64,000 nucleotides of DNA from Malaya genurostris (taxonomy: Eukaryota; Arthropoda; Insecta; Diptera; Culicidae): contig NC_080571.1 in the NCBI RefSeq assembly GCF_030247185.1, positions 167,484,047-167,548,046 on the forward strand, written 5' to 3'. How positions within the stretch are numbered: position 1 is the first letter of the stretch; every line of letters starts with the position of its first letter. Below, piece by piece: positions 36,399 through 48,300 of the stretch. The translations under genes and the position numbers were made by a program. Under the pieces are notes generated by a model. It ran no database searches. It saw nothing but the letters and a program-made list of their open reading frames with translations, and was not told the DNA's origin.

Positions 36399-39300
36399 GA
36401 GGATCATGCGTCGACCGTCAGCAATCCGGATTACAATTGTCTCATCGATTTTCTTCAGCGCAGAACACGAGTTTTGGAATCCATCTCAGTGAATCATCGA
36501 ACACCCGATATGCAGTCTACTTCCGCTTTACCAGCTCAGCCGACGAAGGGATCGTTTCATTCCCAGATCCGTCTTTCGTCTTGTGCCTCTACAGCTAATT
36601 CAGCATTGACGGATTCTATTGAGAAGTGCATCCTATGCAACCAGTATCATTTGTTGATGCGATGTCCGCGCTTCAACCGACTTTCATTGAGCGAACGCCA
36701 GCAGTTAGTTAATTCCAAACGTTTGTGTCGCAATTGTATGAAGGGTGATCATATTGTCCGTCATTGCCAGTCGAGCTTTAATTGTCGAAAGTGTAATCGT
36801 CGTCATCACACACTTCTGCACCCTGAGCATCCCAACGGATCAAGCCAAGTCAGTCATGAAAGTGAGCCTATCGTTCCAGCTAGTCCAGTTTTCAATTTTT
36901 CGCAGTCTAATGGATCTTCTACAGCTGAATCATTTAAGCGATCCACTGTTACCGCCACCGAGAGTCCCAGAGTTGAAGTCAGTAGTGCAGTTCATCAACC
37001 ACGTGAAAGCGTTTTTCTTCTCACAGTGATCGTGAAGGTTATCGACGTCTTTGGTGTAGAGCATCTTGCACGGGCACTTCTTGATAGTGCATCTCAACCG
37101 AACCTTATAACCGATCGTATGGCACGAATTCTACGTCTTCAAAGGCAAAAGGTGAATATAACTGTTCAGGGGGCCGGCAAACTTTCCAAGCCTGTGTGTG
37201 AATCCGTCTTCGCTCAAGTTCAGTCTAGAAAAGGGGATTTCTCATGCAATGTAAACTTTCTGGTAATGGATAAAGTTACGGCGAACCTTCCATCACAAAA
37301 TATTTCGACTGCAGAGTGGTGTATTCCGAGGGATTTGTTTCTCGCAGATCCATCCTTCAATGAAAGTCGACCAATTGACATGGTTTTAGGTGCAAAGCAT
37401 TTTTATTCGTTCTTCCCAAGTGCTGCTCGTCTGCAGCTAGACAAAAATCTCCCTCTGCTCATTGATAGCGTTTTCGGTTGGATAATAGTCGGATCAGCAA
37501 GCCAAGTTTCTCCTACACAGACCCCCGTGTCAACAGCAAACGGCATGGTCGTTTCGATGTTATCGTTAGAAGACAGTTTGGAGCGTTTCTGGAAAACTGA
37601 AGAGCTGACTACGAAAGACAACTACTCTAGCGAGGAAAGACACTGTGAATCCTGTTACCAGTCAACTGTTTCTCGAAATTCCGAAGGACGCTATATCGTT
37701 CGATATCCCAGAAAGCCAGACTTCAACGTGATGCTGGGTGAGTCGAAGAGCTCTGCGCTACGACGGTTCGAATTACTTGAAAGACGTTTGAAACAAAATT
37801 CAAATCTCAAAGATGAATACCACCAGTTTATGCGAGAATATCTCTCCCTCGGCCATATGCGATTGGTTGAAGCGGACGACGAAAACAATTCCCAAACTTA
37901 CTACCTGCCGCACCACCCCGTTTTCAAGGAAGCAAGTACCACAACCAAAATTCGAGTCGTGTTTGACGGATCAGCGAAAACTTCTTCCGGCTTCTCTTTG
38001 AACGAAGCTCTCTGTGTCGGTCCCGTGGTGCAGGACGATCTATTGACCATCGTTTTGCGCTTCCGAACCTATCCGATTGCGCTCGTCGGTGATATCGCTA
38101 AAATGTACCGGCAAGTACTTATTCACCCAGACGATTCTGCTCTTCAACGTATCCTTTGGCGTTTTTCTGATCAAACACCAGTCCAGACATATGAACTACT
38201 CACTGTTACGTATGGTCTCGGTCCGTCTTCATACCTAGCAACTCGTACACTTCAGCAACTGACCGAAGACGAAGGGATTTCTTACGCGTTGGCAGGAGCT
38301 ACTATTAAAAAATGTTTTTACGTAGACGACTTCATAGGTGGAGCTCAAACCATCGAAGAAACAATCCGTCTACGCACCGAACTGAGCGACTTGTTGCACA
38401 AAGGAGGATTTACACTACGAAAATGGACTTCTAATCAGCTCGAAGTTTTGCAAGGTCTTCCCAATGATGAGATTGGTACTCAATCTGCTTTACATTTCAG
38501 CCCTAACGAGACAATTAAAGCCCTTGGTATTAGCTGGGAGCCTGAAGCCGATCACCTTCGTTTCGACTCTCAAATTCGATGTAGTAATGAACCGCCAACC
38601 AAGCGCACTATTCTTTCGGATATAGCAAAACTATTTGACCCTTTAGGACTAATTGCACCCGTTGTAGTTCGAGCAAAGATACTGATGCAAGAGTTGTGGC
38701 TGCTATCGTGCGGATGGGACGATCCTGTTCCAGAACCTATTAAAACCAAATGGGAGAAGTATTACCACGAATTGGCGAATATCTCCGAGCATCGAGTAGA
38801 CAGATACGCGTTTCTACCTGACTCAGTTGTACAACTGCACACATTCGCAGATGCATCCATATCTGCATACGGTGCCTGCACATACGTCCGCTGTGAAAGC
38901 AAAGGGGAAGTAAAAATACGACTACTGGCTTCGAAGACACGCGTCGCTCCGCTGAAAAGAATAAGTATTCCTCGTTTGGAGTTGTGTGCGGCAGTACTAG
39001 CAGCCCATCTACATGCTCAGATAAAGAAAGCTATCGATGTAAACGTTTCAGAATCATATTTTTGGTCTGACTCATCTGTCACTCTGCACTGGCTACGATC
39101 ACCACCGAATGTTTGGCCTACCTATGTGGCTAACAGAGTATCTGAAATTCAGCAGTTTACACATGGTTGTCAATGGAAGCATGTTCCCGGATGTGAAAAT
39201 CCTGCTGACCTGGATTCACGTGGCATGTCGGTTGACGAGTTTTTGAAAAACGATATTTGGATCAGCGGTCCCACTTGGTTATCACGTCCACTCCAAGATT

Positions 39301-39422
39301 GGCCAGAATCAATCCCACCAAGTGTTTCAGAAATTTTGGACCCACTGGCGGAAGGAATATCTCCAAGAACTGCCGAAAGATACACGAGGATGGATACGAA
39401 ACAACGAAATTATTCCCGGTAA
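36399..39422 (+). CDS. BEL-1 pol: zinc knuckles, protease, RT, RNase H (integrase absent)
   Basis: Open from just after the TAG; the first ATG-like start is 36474 (982 aa from there). In order: 'CILCNQYHLLMRCPRF' and 'CRNCMKGDHIVRHC' knuckles with 'RRHHTLLHPE' (residues about 45-125), aspartic protease 'ALLDSASQPNLITD' (about 200), RT 'VFDGSAKTSSGFSLN' (about 495), 'VGDIAKMYRQV' (about 538) and 'FYVDDFIGG' (about 615), RNase H 'FADASISAYGACTY' (about 790), 'RLELCAAVLA', 'WSDSSVTLHWL' and 'NPADLDSRG' (about 910). Then 'LSRPLQDWPE' joins by deletion to the post-integrase region out of frame. Catalytic residues of protease, RT and RNase H look intact. No integrase zinc finger or DDE core. Confidence 0.92.
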   Translation, partial: EDHASTVSNPDYNCLIDFLQRRTRVLESISVNHRTPDMQSTSALPAQPTKGSFHSQIRLSSCASTANSALTDSIEKCILCNQYHLLMRCPRFNRLSLSERQQLVNSKRLCRNCMKGDHIVRHCQSSFNCRKCNRRHHTLLHPEHPNGSSQVSHESEPIVPASPVFNFSQSNGSSTAESFKRSTVTATESPRVEVSSAVHQPRESVFLLTVIVKVIDVFGVEHLARALLDSASQPNLITDRMARILRLQRQKVNITVQGAGKLSKPVCESVFAQVQSRKGDFSCNVNFLVMDKVTANLPSQNISTAEWCIPRDLFLADPSFNESRPIDMVLGAKHFYSFFPSAARLQLDKNLPLLIDSVFGWIIVGSASQVSPTQTPVSTANGMVVSMLSLEDSLERFWKTEELTTKDNYSSEERHCESCYQSTVSRNSEGRYIVRYPRKPDFNVMLGESKSSALRRFELLERRLKQNSNLKDEYHQFMREYLSLGHMRLVEADDENNSQTYYLPHHPVFKEASTTTKIRVVFDGSAKTSSGFSLNEALCVGPVVQDDLLTIVLRFRTYPIALVGDIAKMYRQVLIHPDDSALQRILWRFSDQTPVQTYELLTVTYGLGPSSYLATRTLQQLTEDEGISYALAGATIKKCFYVDDFIGGAQTIEETIRLRTELSDLLHKGGFTLRKWTSNQLEVLQGLPNDEIGTQSALHFSPNETIKALGISWEPEADHLRFDSQIRCSNEPPTKRTILSDIAKLFDPLGLIAPVVVRAKILMQELWLLSCGWDDPVPEPIKTKWEKYYHELANISEHRVDRYAFLPDSVVQLHTFADASISAYGACTYVRCESKGEVKIRLLASKTRVAPLKRISIPRLELCAAVLAAHLHAQIKKAIDVNVSESYFWSDSSVTLHWLRSPPNVWPTYVANRVSEIQQFTHGCQWKHVPGCENPADLDSRGMSVDEFLKNDIWISGPTWLSRPLQDWPESIPPSVSEILDPLAEGISPRTAERYTRMDTKQRNYSR

Positions 39423-39666
39423 AATGGTCATCATCGTAGACGAACTATATCCACCAATCCGTTGGCCACTTGCTCGAATCGAAGCGGTATTACCTGGAAA
39501 GGATAAGCTAACACGAGTTGTTTCGCTTCGCACTGTACGAGGTATCATCAATCGGCCCATCAGTAAAATATGCTTGCTGCCCAGTACATCGGTGGCTCCC
39601 GAAGTAGAATCTACTAGCAACAATCTCCAGCCAGTTCAAAGGATTTCGGAAACCTCATTAGATTAA
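39322..39666 (+). pseudogene. BEL-1 post-integrase DUF5641 domain
   Basis: A different frame from pol. 'FQKFWTHWRKEYLQELPKD', 'IIPGKMVIIVDE.YPPIRWP', 'IEAVLPGKDKLTRVVSLRTV' and 'INRPISKICLLPS' form the C-terminal domain normally fused after the integrase core. The junction with RNase H at about 39313-39325 is where roughly 450 codons of integrase are missing compared with BEL-3. Confidence 0.87.
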
Positions 39667-39789
39667 GCTGAAATTTTTAATGTGTTAGTCTGTAAGAATT
39701 GAAAGTGTATTGTATCATATCTGTAAGTTCAATGTTTGTGAATTATGTGTATATTTAATGTTGAACATAGCCGTTCAAGGCGGCGAGTA

Positions 39790-40994
<1,205 letters not shown>

Positions 40995-41471
40995 TGTGGA
41001 CAACTGGCAACACGGTCGTACATGACAGGTTGGTGCGGGAAAGAGATGCTACATCGGCAGCTAGAGCAAATGTCAAAATCAAACCACATGCAGAACGGAG
41101 CAGACGTAAAAAATAATTATTACTATTTTCTCACAATTTGATAACATAAGTTTGCAAAATTTGTTATTCTATGATTAAATTGTTATCCTAAATTTGTTCT
41201 CTACTTATCTGCTAATAGTACGGAAGTAAGTAAAGATAAATTTATTAAATTTAAATGCTAATTAGTACGGTTACAGAGGTGTTAGTACGGAACAAGTGAG
41301 GTTAAATACTGCTAGGAAGAGCAAGGAAGACAACCGAAATTTGTAAGCTTTATTGAATTTATTGAAACCTATATTAACTGAAATAAATTTGCAGCTGAAA
41401 GCGTGCACCACCAATACAAACTGTGGTCTGCTGATTTTGAGTTCGGTGAACTTGCTCGGACTGCGCCAACA
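40995..41471 (+). repeat. BEL-2 5' LTR
   Basis: 477 bp, preceded by TGCGG and followed by 'ttcttttagaaatttcgcc' leading to the coding part. Confidence 0.93.
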
Positions 41472-41489
41472 TTCTTTTAGAAATTTCGC

Positions 41490-42133
41490 CATGGAAGCCC
41501 TCAAACCCCTCCTAGAGCAGAAAGTAGTTGTGCTGGCCGTCCCGATAGTGTGGATGACTTTGTCCAATGCGATAAGTGCGATTCTTGGTGGCATATGTCT
41601 TGCGCTGGTGTCACAGAATCTGTCGCCGAACGGGATTGGAATTGCCGTAATTGTTTATTAGAAAGCACATGTGATCAAAGTATAACCTCAAGTCCAAGCG
41701 AGCGAGGACAAAGTTGAGGTTAAAATTGTTGGAGGAAAAACATGCGCTGGAGATAAAGTTCCTAGAAGATAAACAGAAGCTATTGGATGAGGAATTAGCC
41801 GACGATGAAGACCGGGAGAGCTGTCGTAGCAGAATTAGTCGACGGAAAAGCCTAAACCTGGTGAAGAGAAATAATAAAGACGACCGCAACGACATCCCAA
41901 ATTTACCGCCGAAGAAGCTGCCCTCTAATCCACGTGATTCGAAGCAGCTGCTATCAGAATCCAACCTTCAGGACGACGGGGTAGCTAGCCAAGCCACAGG
42001 TAACCCTAGCATCCCCTCTCAGTCCTCCGTAACACAACTAGCCATACCAGGTAAGTCACTATCTATTTTGAACGAAAGCGCGAACCGGATATTTCAAAAA
42101 AACAAACACAACCGCCCAACCCCCGCGTGTTGA
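41490..42133 (+). pseudogene. BEL-2 gag N-terminus: PHD finger and coiled coil
   Basis: From the ATG at 41490, after a frame change, the plus strand reads 'DFVQCDKCDSWWHMSCAGV' and 'DRDWNCRNC' (about 41557-41655). This is the C-x2-C...H-x2-C...C-x2-C end of a PHD finger; its first Cys pair is degraded. The next frame, 41714-42133, is charged and helical ('LLEEKHALEIKFLEDKQKL'), likely a coiled coil, and then Ser/Pro-rich. PHD fingers usually read histone H3 tails, so in an element they could steer the preintegration complex to chromatin; that role is inference. Two frame breaks are present. Confidence 0.75.
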
Positions 42134-42149
42134 TAATAATCTCAATGAG

Positions 42150-42782
42150 TTGATAAAACAATTTGGGAATCTCAAACCGTCCCAACCGGGTTCAATGTTT
42201 GGTACTGTTCCTATTGCACAGGAACTGCCAACGATTACTGAATTCATTCCCACCCCCTCGCAGTTGGCCGCTAGACAAGTTATGCCTCGGGATTTGCCTA
42301 CATTTTCAGGCGACCCAGCGGACTGGCCCGTGTTTATCAGTAGTTTCATGAATACTACACTCGCCTGCGGGTATAGTTCCGTAGAAAATATGTCAAGGCT
42401 ACAACGATGCTTGAAGGGACAAGCATATGAAGCAGTACGAAGTAGATTACTTCTTCCTGAGTCCGTTCCTCAGGTAGTCAGCACCCTTCAATTGTTATAT
42501 GGAAGGCCTGAAATGTTAATTACCGCTCTTCTCGAAAAGATTCATTCCGTTTCAGCCCCTAAAATAGAGAAACTGGAACCGCTATTAGAATTCGGCATGG
42601 CCGTACAGAGCTTGTGTGACCATTTGGAAGCCGCAGGTCAACATGCTCATCTGTCAAATCCAGCACTCCTCATGGAGTTAGTGGACAAGTTACCCACCCA
42701 TGTGAAACTTGAATGGGGCGGATACTTGCGCAAGTGTGAAGTAGTGAACTTAAAACGTTCAGTGGTTTCATTTCTGAAGTGA
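42150..42782 (+). CDS. BEL-2 gag core domain
   Basis: 210 aa in one frame. Pro-rich start, 'LAARQVMPRDLPTFSGDPAD' and 'WPVFISSFMNTTLACGYSS', the conserved 'LPTFSGDP.DWP.F' of BEL/Pao gag. Then 'NMSRLQRCLKGQAYEAVRSR', 'LYGRPEMLITALLEKIHSV' and 'LVDKLPTHVKLEW'. Stop at 42780-42782. It belongs with the zinc-knuckle frame that starts 100 bp later. The particle-forming role comes from the family. Confidence 0.85.
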   Translation: MIKQFGNLKPSQPGSMFGTVPIAQELPTITEFIPTPSQLAARQVMPRDLPTFSGDPADWPVFISSFMNTTLACGYSSVENMSRLQRCLKGQAYEAVRSRLLLPESVPQVVSTLQLLYGRPEMLITALLEKIHSVSAPKIEKLEPLLEFGMAVQSLCDHLEAAGQHAHLSNPALLMELVDKLPTHVKLEWGGYLRKCEVVNLKRSVVSFLK

Positions 42783-42880
42783 TGTTATCCGTCAGCAAAG
42801 TTATTGGAAATACTGGAGGCAGTAAAAATACTGCTGGTGAACGAACGCGAATGAAGCAGAAAGGATCTGTTTAGACACAC

Positions 42881-43897
42881 ATGGATGATACCAGCGATAG
42901 CCGTGAAGTAGAAAGGTTATGTACCTCGTGCAAGAAACCGGGGCACCGTATCCAGGATTGCCGTTCGTTTAGATCCACCTCAGTAGATGATCGTTGGAAA
43001 TTCGTTCAATTGAATAACCTGTGTCGGACTTGTTTAAATGCTCACGGCAGAAGGAGCTGTCGCAACCCGAAACCTTGTGGAATTAATGGTTGCCAGAGTC
43101 GGCATCACTCTCTCCTGCATTCTTCTGTGAATTGCGCACGGAATCGGCAACAAATTGTTGCGGAAAACCATACTCATCGTCAGCTGGAAAAGTCATTATT
43201 GTTTCCAAGCGTTCCTGTCACACTGCGTGGACCGCGTGGTGTTGTTACCACATTTGCCCTACTCGATGATGGCTCTTCAATGACCCTCATAGAAGAAGGT
43301 TTAGCTCGTCAGATCGGTGCTGTTGGAATCAAAAACCCCCTGTGCTTAGTTTGGACCGCTAATGTGACTCGCAGAGAAGAAAGTTCTATGCAGATTACCT
43401 TGAATATATCTGGTACTAGAAGCCAGAAGCAGTTCAAATTAAACGATGTCCAAACTGTGAGAGAACTTTCACTGCCAAAGCAGACGATCGATTTCAAGAG
43501 CCTTTCCAGCCGTTACCAACAATTGCGTGGGTTACCCATCGCAAGTTATGATGATTCTGTACCTCTTTTATTCATCGGGGTGAACAACGTGAACCTTACC
43601 GTGCCTTTAAAAGTCAAGGAAGGGCAATTCCGAGAACCAATCGCTGTGAAAACCCGATTAGGGTGGTGCGTGTATGGCGGAGAAACAAGAAACCGAGTGT
43701 CGACATTAAACTATCACTCCTGCAACTGTACAGGTGATCAGGAAATCCACGATATCGTAAAGAATCATTTTGAGCTGGAAGAAATCGGGACACGGGCTGC
43801 AACAGGGCTTATTTCCGATGAAGACAAACGAGCGCAAAGAATACTCGAAGAAACGACTGTTAGAAAGGGCGTGCATTTTGAATCAGGATTGCTGTGA
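42881..43897 (+). CDS. BEL-2 zinc knuckles, protease and pol N-terminus
   Basis: 338 aa. 'CTSCKKPGHRIQDC' (CCHC) and 'CRTCLNAHGRRSC' with 'CQSRHHSLLH' (residues 12-85), aspartic protease 'TFALLDDGSSMTLIEEGLA' with DDG in place of the usual DSG/DTG (about 125-145), then 'IDFKSLSSRYQQLRGLPI', 'LLFIGVNNVNLTVPLKVKEG' and 'TRLGWCVYGG', the stretch before RT in BEL/Pao. It ends at a stop after 'VRKGVHFESGLL'; reading resumes out of frame at 43910. Confidence 0.85.
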   Translation: MDDTSDSREVERLCTSCKKPGHRIQDCRSFRSTSVDDRWKFVQLNNLCRTCLNAHGRRSCRNPKPCGINGCQSRHHSLLHSSVNCARNRQQIVAENHTHRQLEKSLLFPSVPVTLRGPRGVVTTFALLDDGSSMTLIEEGLARQIGAVGIKNPLCLVWTANVTRREESSMQITLNISGTRSQKQFKLNDVQTVRELSLPKQTIDFKSLSSRYQQLRGLPIASYDDSVPLLFIGVNNVNLTVPLKVKEGQFREPIAVKTRLGWCVYGGETRNRVSTLNYHSCNCTGDQEIHDIVKNHFELEEIGTRAATGLISDEDKRAQRILEETTVRKGVHFESGLL

Positions 43898-44580
43898 CGG
43901 TATGATCGCGTGGAGTTTCCTGACAGTTACCAAATGGCGTTACGAAGATTGGAGTGCCTGGAAAGGAAAATGATCCGTGAGCCGCAACTGAAGGATAATT
44001 TACACCTCCAAATGAAGGAGTACCAGTTAAAGGGATATGCGCATCGAGCTACAAAAACGCCGAAGCCTTTGCCGAAAAATATCCAAGGGCAGTAAACGCA
44101 GTAATCCAGAATCATTATGTGGACGATCTGTTGGATAGCTTCGAGAGTTCCTGGGACATGATCCAACTGCAACTAGACCGTTTCTGGAAGAGGTGGACGC
44201 GCGAATATTTGCCAACCCTGACCAGAAGAACCAAGTGGTTTGGAGAGGTTAAACCTTGTATTCATCGTCGATGAGTCGAAGCGGAATAACTGGATTCGTG
44301 GGCGGGTACAGGAGTTGATCAAGGCGGGAGATGGGAGAGTGCGACAGGCCGTAGTCAAAACTGCGAGGGGGATCATACGTAGACCGGTAGCCAAGCTGGC
44401 TGTGTTAGATGTGGCGAGTAGGGGTAAAACAGAACCTGATAGTCAGTGTTACTGGGGGAGGATGGGGACAACTGGCAACACGGTCGTACATGACAGGTTG
44501 GTGCGGGAAAGAGATGCTACATCGGCAGCTAGAGCAAATGTCAAAATCAAACCACATGCGGAACGGAGCAGACGTAAAAA
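43898..44580 (+). pseudogene. BEL-2 RT remnant and DUF5641
   Basis: 'FPDSYQMALRRLECLERKM' and 'HLQMKEYQLKGYAHRAT' (RT start) are followed within about 50 bp by 'AVIQNHYVDDLLDSFES', the catalytic YVDD block, so the fingers and first Asp are deleted. A second deletion jumps to 'QLDRFWKRWTREYLPTLTRR', skipping RNase H and integrase. DUF5641 follows with 'VFIVDESKRNNWIRG' and 'VKTARGIIRRPVAKLAVLD', ending at 44580 with the LTR already begun at 44463. Confidence 0.82.
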
Positions 44581-44939
44581 ATAATTATTACTATTTCCTC
44601 ACAATTTGATAACATAAGTTTGCAAAATTTGTTATTCTATGATTAAATTGTTACCCTAAATTTGTTCTCTACTTATCTGCTAATAGTACGGAAGTAAGTC
44701 AAGCTAAATTTATTAAAGTTAAATTCTAATTAGTACGGTTACAGAGGTGATAGTACGGAACAAGTGAGGTTAAATAATGCTAGGAAGAGCAAGGAAGACA
44801 ACCGAAATTTGTAAGCTTTATTGAATTTATTGAAACCTATATTAACTGAAATAAATTTGCAGCTAAAAGCGTGCACCACCAATACAAACTGTGGTCTGCT
44901 GATTTTGAGTTCGGTGAACTTGCTCGGACTGCGCCAACA
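44463..44939 (+). repeat. BEL-2 3' LTR
   Basis: 477 bp preceded by the purine-rich 'gggggagga' (likely polypurine tract) and followed by TGCGG. The DUF5641 frame runs about 118 bp into it. Confidence 0.93.
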
Positions 44940-44944
44940 TGCGG

Positions 44945-45296
44945 GGTGGATGTAGCAAGTGCCTTTAAAAAGGGGGGTTAAACGTTTGTAGCGGCATAAC
45001 TCCGGAATTACTAAACGGATTGCTACCAAACTTGGCAAATGTACTTCTTGCTCTTCAGTGTGTCATTAACAAGGGGGGGGGGGGTCATGAAAAAATACAT
45101 TTAACTTGACGAAAATCAATATCTTAGCAAAATTTGCATCTCGTAGATATGATTTAATAGGGGATGGATGCAGGAAGTGCCTTTAAAAAGGGGGGTGTAA
45201 TGTTTGTAATGGCATAACTTCGAAACTACTTAACGGTTTCCTATCAAACCTGGCACATGTGCTTCTTGCTCTTCAGAGATTTCTATTTATATTATA
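44945..45296 (+). repeat. TA-tailed tandem repeat block, copy 2 (middle part)
   Basis: Continues the block of 40523-40994 after BEL-2: 'ggtggatgtagcaagtgcc', 'cggaattactaaacggattg', a run of about 12 G at about 45068, then 'gatggatgcaggaagtgcc' and 'acttcgaaactacttaacgg'. It is cut by the second hAT-like element at 45305. Confidence 0.85.
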
Positions 45297-45304
45297 TTTC
45301 TAGC

Positions 45305-48300
45305 CAGGGTTGCTGAAATTCGCCTCACGCAACTCATTAACGTTCATCGCCTGCGAACGATTCAAGAACGGAGGCAGCAAAGCATGTAATGCCGGACGAG
45401 GCAAAAGCTATGTTCAATATGTGACTGCCTGAGCGACTCGCAAGAGAGAAGAGATCTTGCTTTTCATGCTTGTTGCTATTCCGCCGTGAGCCATTCTCAA
45501 CCATTTCAAGAGCAGGTATCATCAGGCACGAGTAGCGCTTACATTGAGTCAATTTTTGACTCACTGCGAGTCAAAATGCCAGCAATCATGAATGCAAGTG
45601 TACGAAAAAAATTGAAGACAAAAATTAGCGATGCGATGGAAGCAATTTTTTATTTTGCTTAGTTTAATAGCGGCCCTTACACGAGCATTAAAAATGTCAT
45701 TTTAAATGATGTCATTTAAATGATGTAATTCAAATTTGTTAGAAATTTCGTCATTAGTGCACCACTACACGTTCATTAAAATGATATTTTTTTTACTAAT
45801 GACATTTTTAATGACTCGTGTAAGGGCCGCTAATTGTCTCGTAGATATTTCCCTGATAAAAAGTGTGCGTTGAACATCACAAATTAGCTTGGAAAACTTT
45901 AAACGTAATATCATTACTTATTATTGGAAGATGGCGAAACGATTGGGTTGGATAAAAATTAAACTGATAAATAAAACTGATAGTCTACTTCAAAACGTCG
46001 TTTAAAATCGTATACTAATGTACATATAATGTACTTCCTACTGCAATAAAACTAATGAAACAGTTTATTCAGATTTCACCGAATACTATTCTCACGTTCG
46101 TACTCCGTGCTGTTGAAATTTTGCGGCAAGTAATGGCAGATAGATTTTAAAAAAGCTGGAGTTGAATCACCTGAGGGCAATCACTTTTGTAAAGTGAAAA
46201 TTTTGCAGTTTATATGGCTTATATAAGAAATAAAATAAAAGGAATTATTTTCCACATATAACTGTAGCAACACTTTTGATTCTCTTTCGGGTTGGTTTGA
46301 TATTTATTTTATTTATGATTTTGAAAATGGACTGAAATATCTACAGTGATATTTTTTAAAATCACATATGATTATGAATGATCAAGTCCAATACGCAATA
46401 TCAATATGCAATGCAAATAGAGTGACAAAAATATATTCTGAATATTGATTATAGAGGCAAGTCTAATCTTTTAATTTCAGGGATGATTTATTTTCTCATG
46501 TTTTTATTATATTAAACACAATTTAACGCTTCTTCGCATAGATTTGATTTATAGAAGTAATAGGAGTGCAGGGTTTTCCACAACGTTTGAACCTACTGAG
46601 ACGCCATGTAATTGCTTGCTCTGCAAAAATCAAAGCAATTAAGAAGAATGGCTAACAAAGAAATAGTCATTACTAACTAAATACTCATTCAGCATCTTTT
46701 ACCATACATCTACGCAAATTATCGATTAGAATAACTGTACTACGATCAGGAAATTAAGACTTTTAAATTGAGAATCACGGTTGTGGTTCCGGCCAACTGC
46801 CACAGGATGTCGAAGCATTTTGTAAAACGCAACATAAAATTGGAGGAATAGATGTTCCATTGAAATTTACTTTTGCATTTTTTTATCGCCTTATTAACTT
46901 AGTCATATTTTAATGCATTCATTAAATTTTTGCATTTAATATTATCATTTTTGGACTTTCACAAAACTATTGCCTCGTAAGTTTTGCTTCCAAAAGCAAA
47001 CAGCAAAATAATAACGTAATGTGATATCAGTTGAGAAATTGATGAGCTGAAATCAAATTAAGATTACAATCTGATATTGCTGTCAAAAATGTATTGAAAA
47101 TAAAATGTTCTACAATTGACTCCCGAAGTGATCGGTTTAGCTTTTTTTTAAAAAGAACATCCGCTAGAAGAAATTGTAAATTCAATTTCATAACATTTTA
47201 CAATATTCATATTACAGAGGAAACGATTTCAATTTGAAAAATAACACAATCCGCGTGGTTTATCGATTTGTCAGATAGTGCGATTTAGAATTTTTGTTAC
47301 TCATATCACACATTCAGTTTTGAAACTACTCATTGTATTATTTACCTTAAAACTGTGTTGAGCAAAAAAATTTTTACGTGAATACTTCAAGGATCACATA
47401 CAAAGAGTCCAAATGAAATATAATTCTGTTATCACATAATCAGGAGATAGTAGGAGAATATAGGATCAAGAAAAAAATATGCATTCAATTCCACTTTATT
47501 TAACGTCACTAATGTCACGAGACAGATAATTTTGTTGTGTTTGATTGTATGATACTTGATTTTTAGATATTTATTTCGTTATTGGAAACTGCGGAAGGTC
47601 TTCATTGCACGATTATCCATGGCGCAGTTTCCAACAAGTAACTGTAGAGAGTTTGTTTGTTTTTGATAATAATAGAAATATCATTCTTCAGTAAAATCTT
47701 ATGTTGGCCTCCAAATTAGTGCCTTATACAAAATTATAGAAGTTCTATTTCGGTTTTAGTTTCTATTATATTGTAGCTCTAACGCCCTGTATATTGAATG
47801 TGACGGAATTATTTGGTGTTTATGGTTCTTCTAGTATTTGTACGAACTGATAGTGTTTATCATCAAAGTTGGTCTCAACTTTTTTGGTAGTTGACTTGGT
47901 TCGACACAACTTGTCTCGAAGTTAATACAAATACTATTAGTTTATTATGAATGATTAACATGAAATTAAAAGCAATCATCACATATGTTTATAATTATTA
48001 AGGAAACGATCGTCGAATGGCTTTGTAATCGGTATATAAATAGTGTCACGATCATGAGAAACAATAATAATTGACAAAAACTTGGGACTATTACTTCTCA
48101 GGCATAATAAACAACCCTACATTCGACCGAATGAAAAATACCAATTTGGCATTTCGAATGAGATATAATTTGTTTGGAAAAGTCGAACTCGATCGAAACA
48201 CAAAATGAATTTATTATAGAACTACGGAATAGGAGTGAAAGTTACATATTTACGACACACAAAAACGCTCCATTAATAACCCTTTACAGTTTGATGTTTA

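Larger units (their letters stand above)
40995..44939 (+). mobile_element. BEL/Pao retrotransposon BEL-2 with PHD finger (internally deleted)
   Basis: 477-bp LTRs at 40995-41471 and 44463-44939 (TG..GGACAACTGG to CTGCGCCAACA), about 12 differences (roughly 2.5 percent). TSD TGCGG at 40990-40994 and 44940-44944. Contents: PHD-like motif, coiled-coil region, gag, zinc knuckles, protease, a short RT remnant with YVDD, DUF5641. RNase H, integrase and most of RT are deleted. Non-autonomous as it stands. Confidence 0.95.

Noticed and set aside
41353..41661. 102-aa hydrophobic ORF that looks like a small membrane protein
   Set aside because: It is a shadow frame over the BEL-2 5' LTR and PHD region; the neighbouring frame gives the Cys/His PHD motif.
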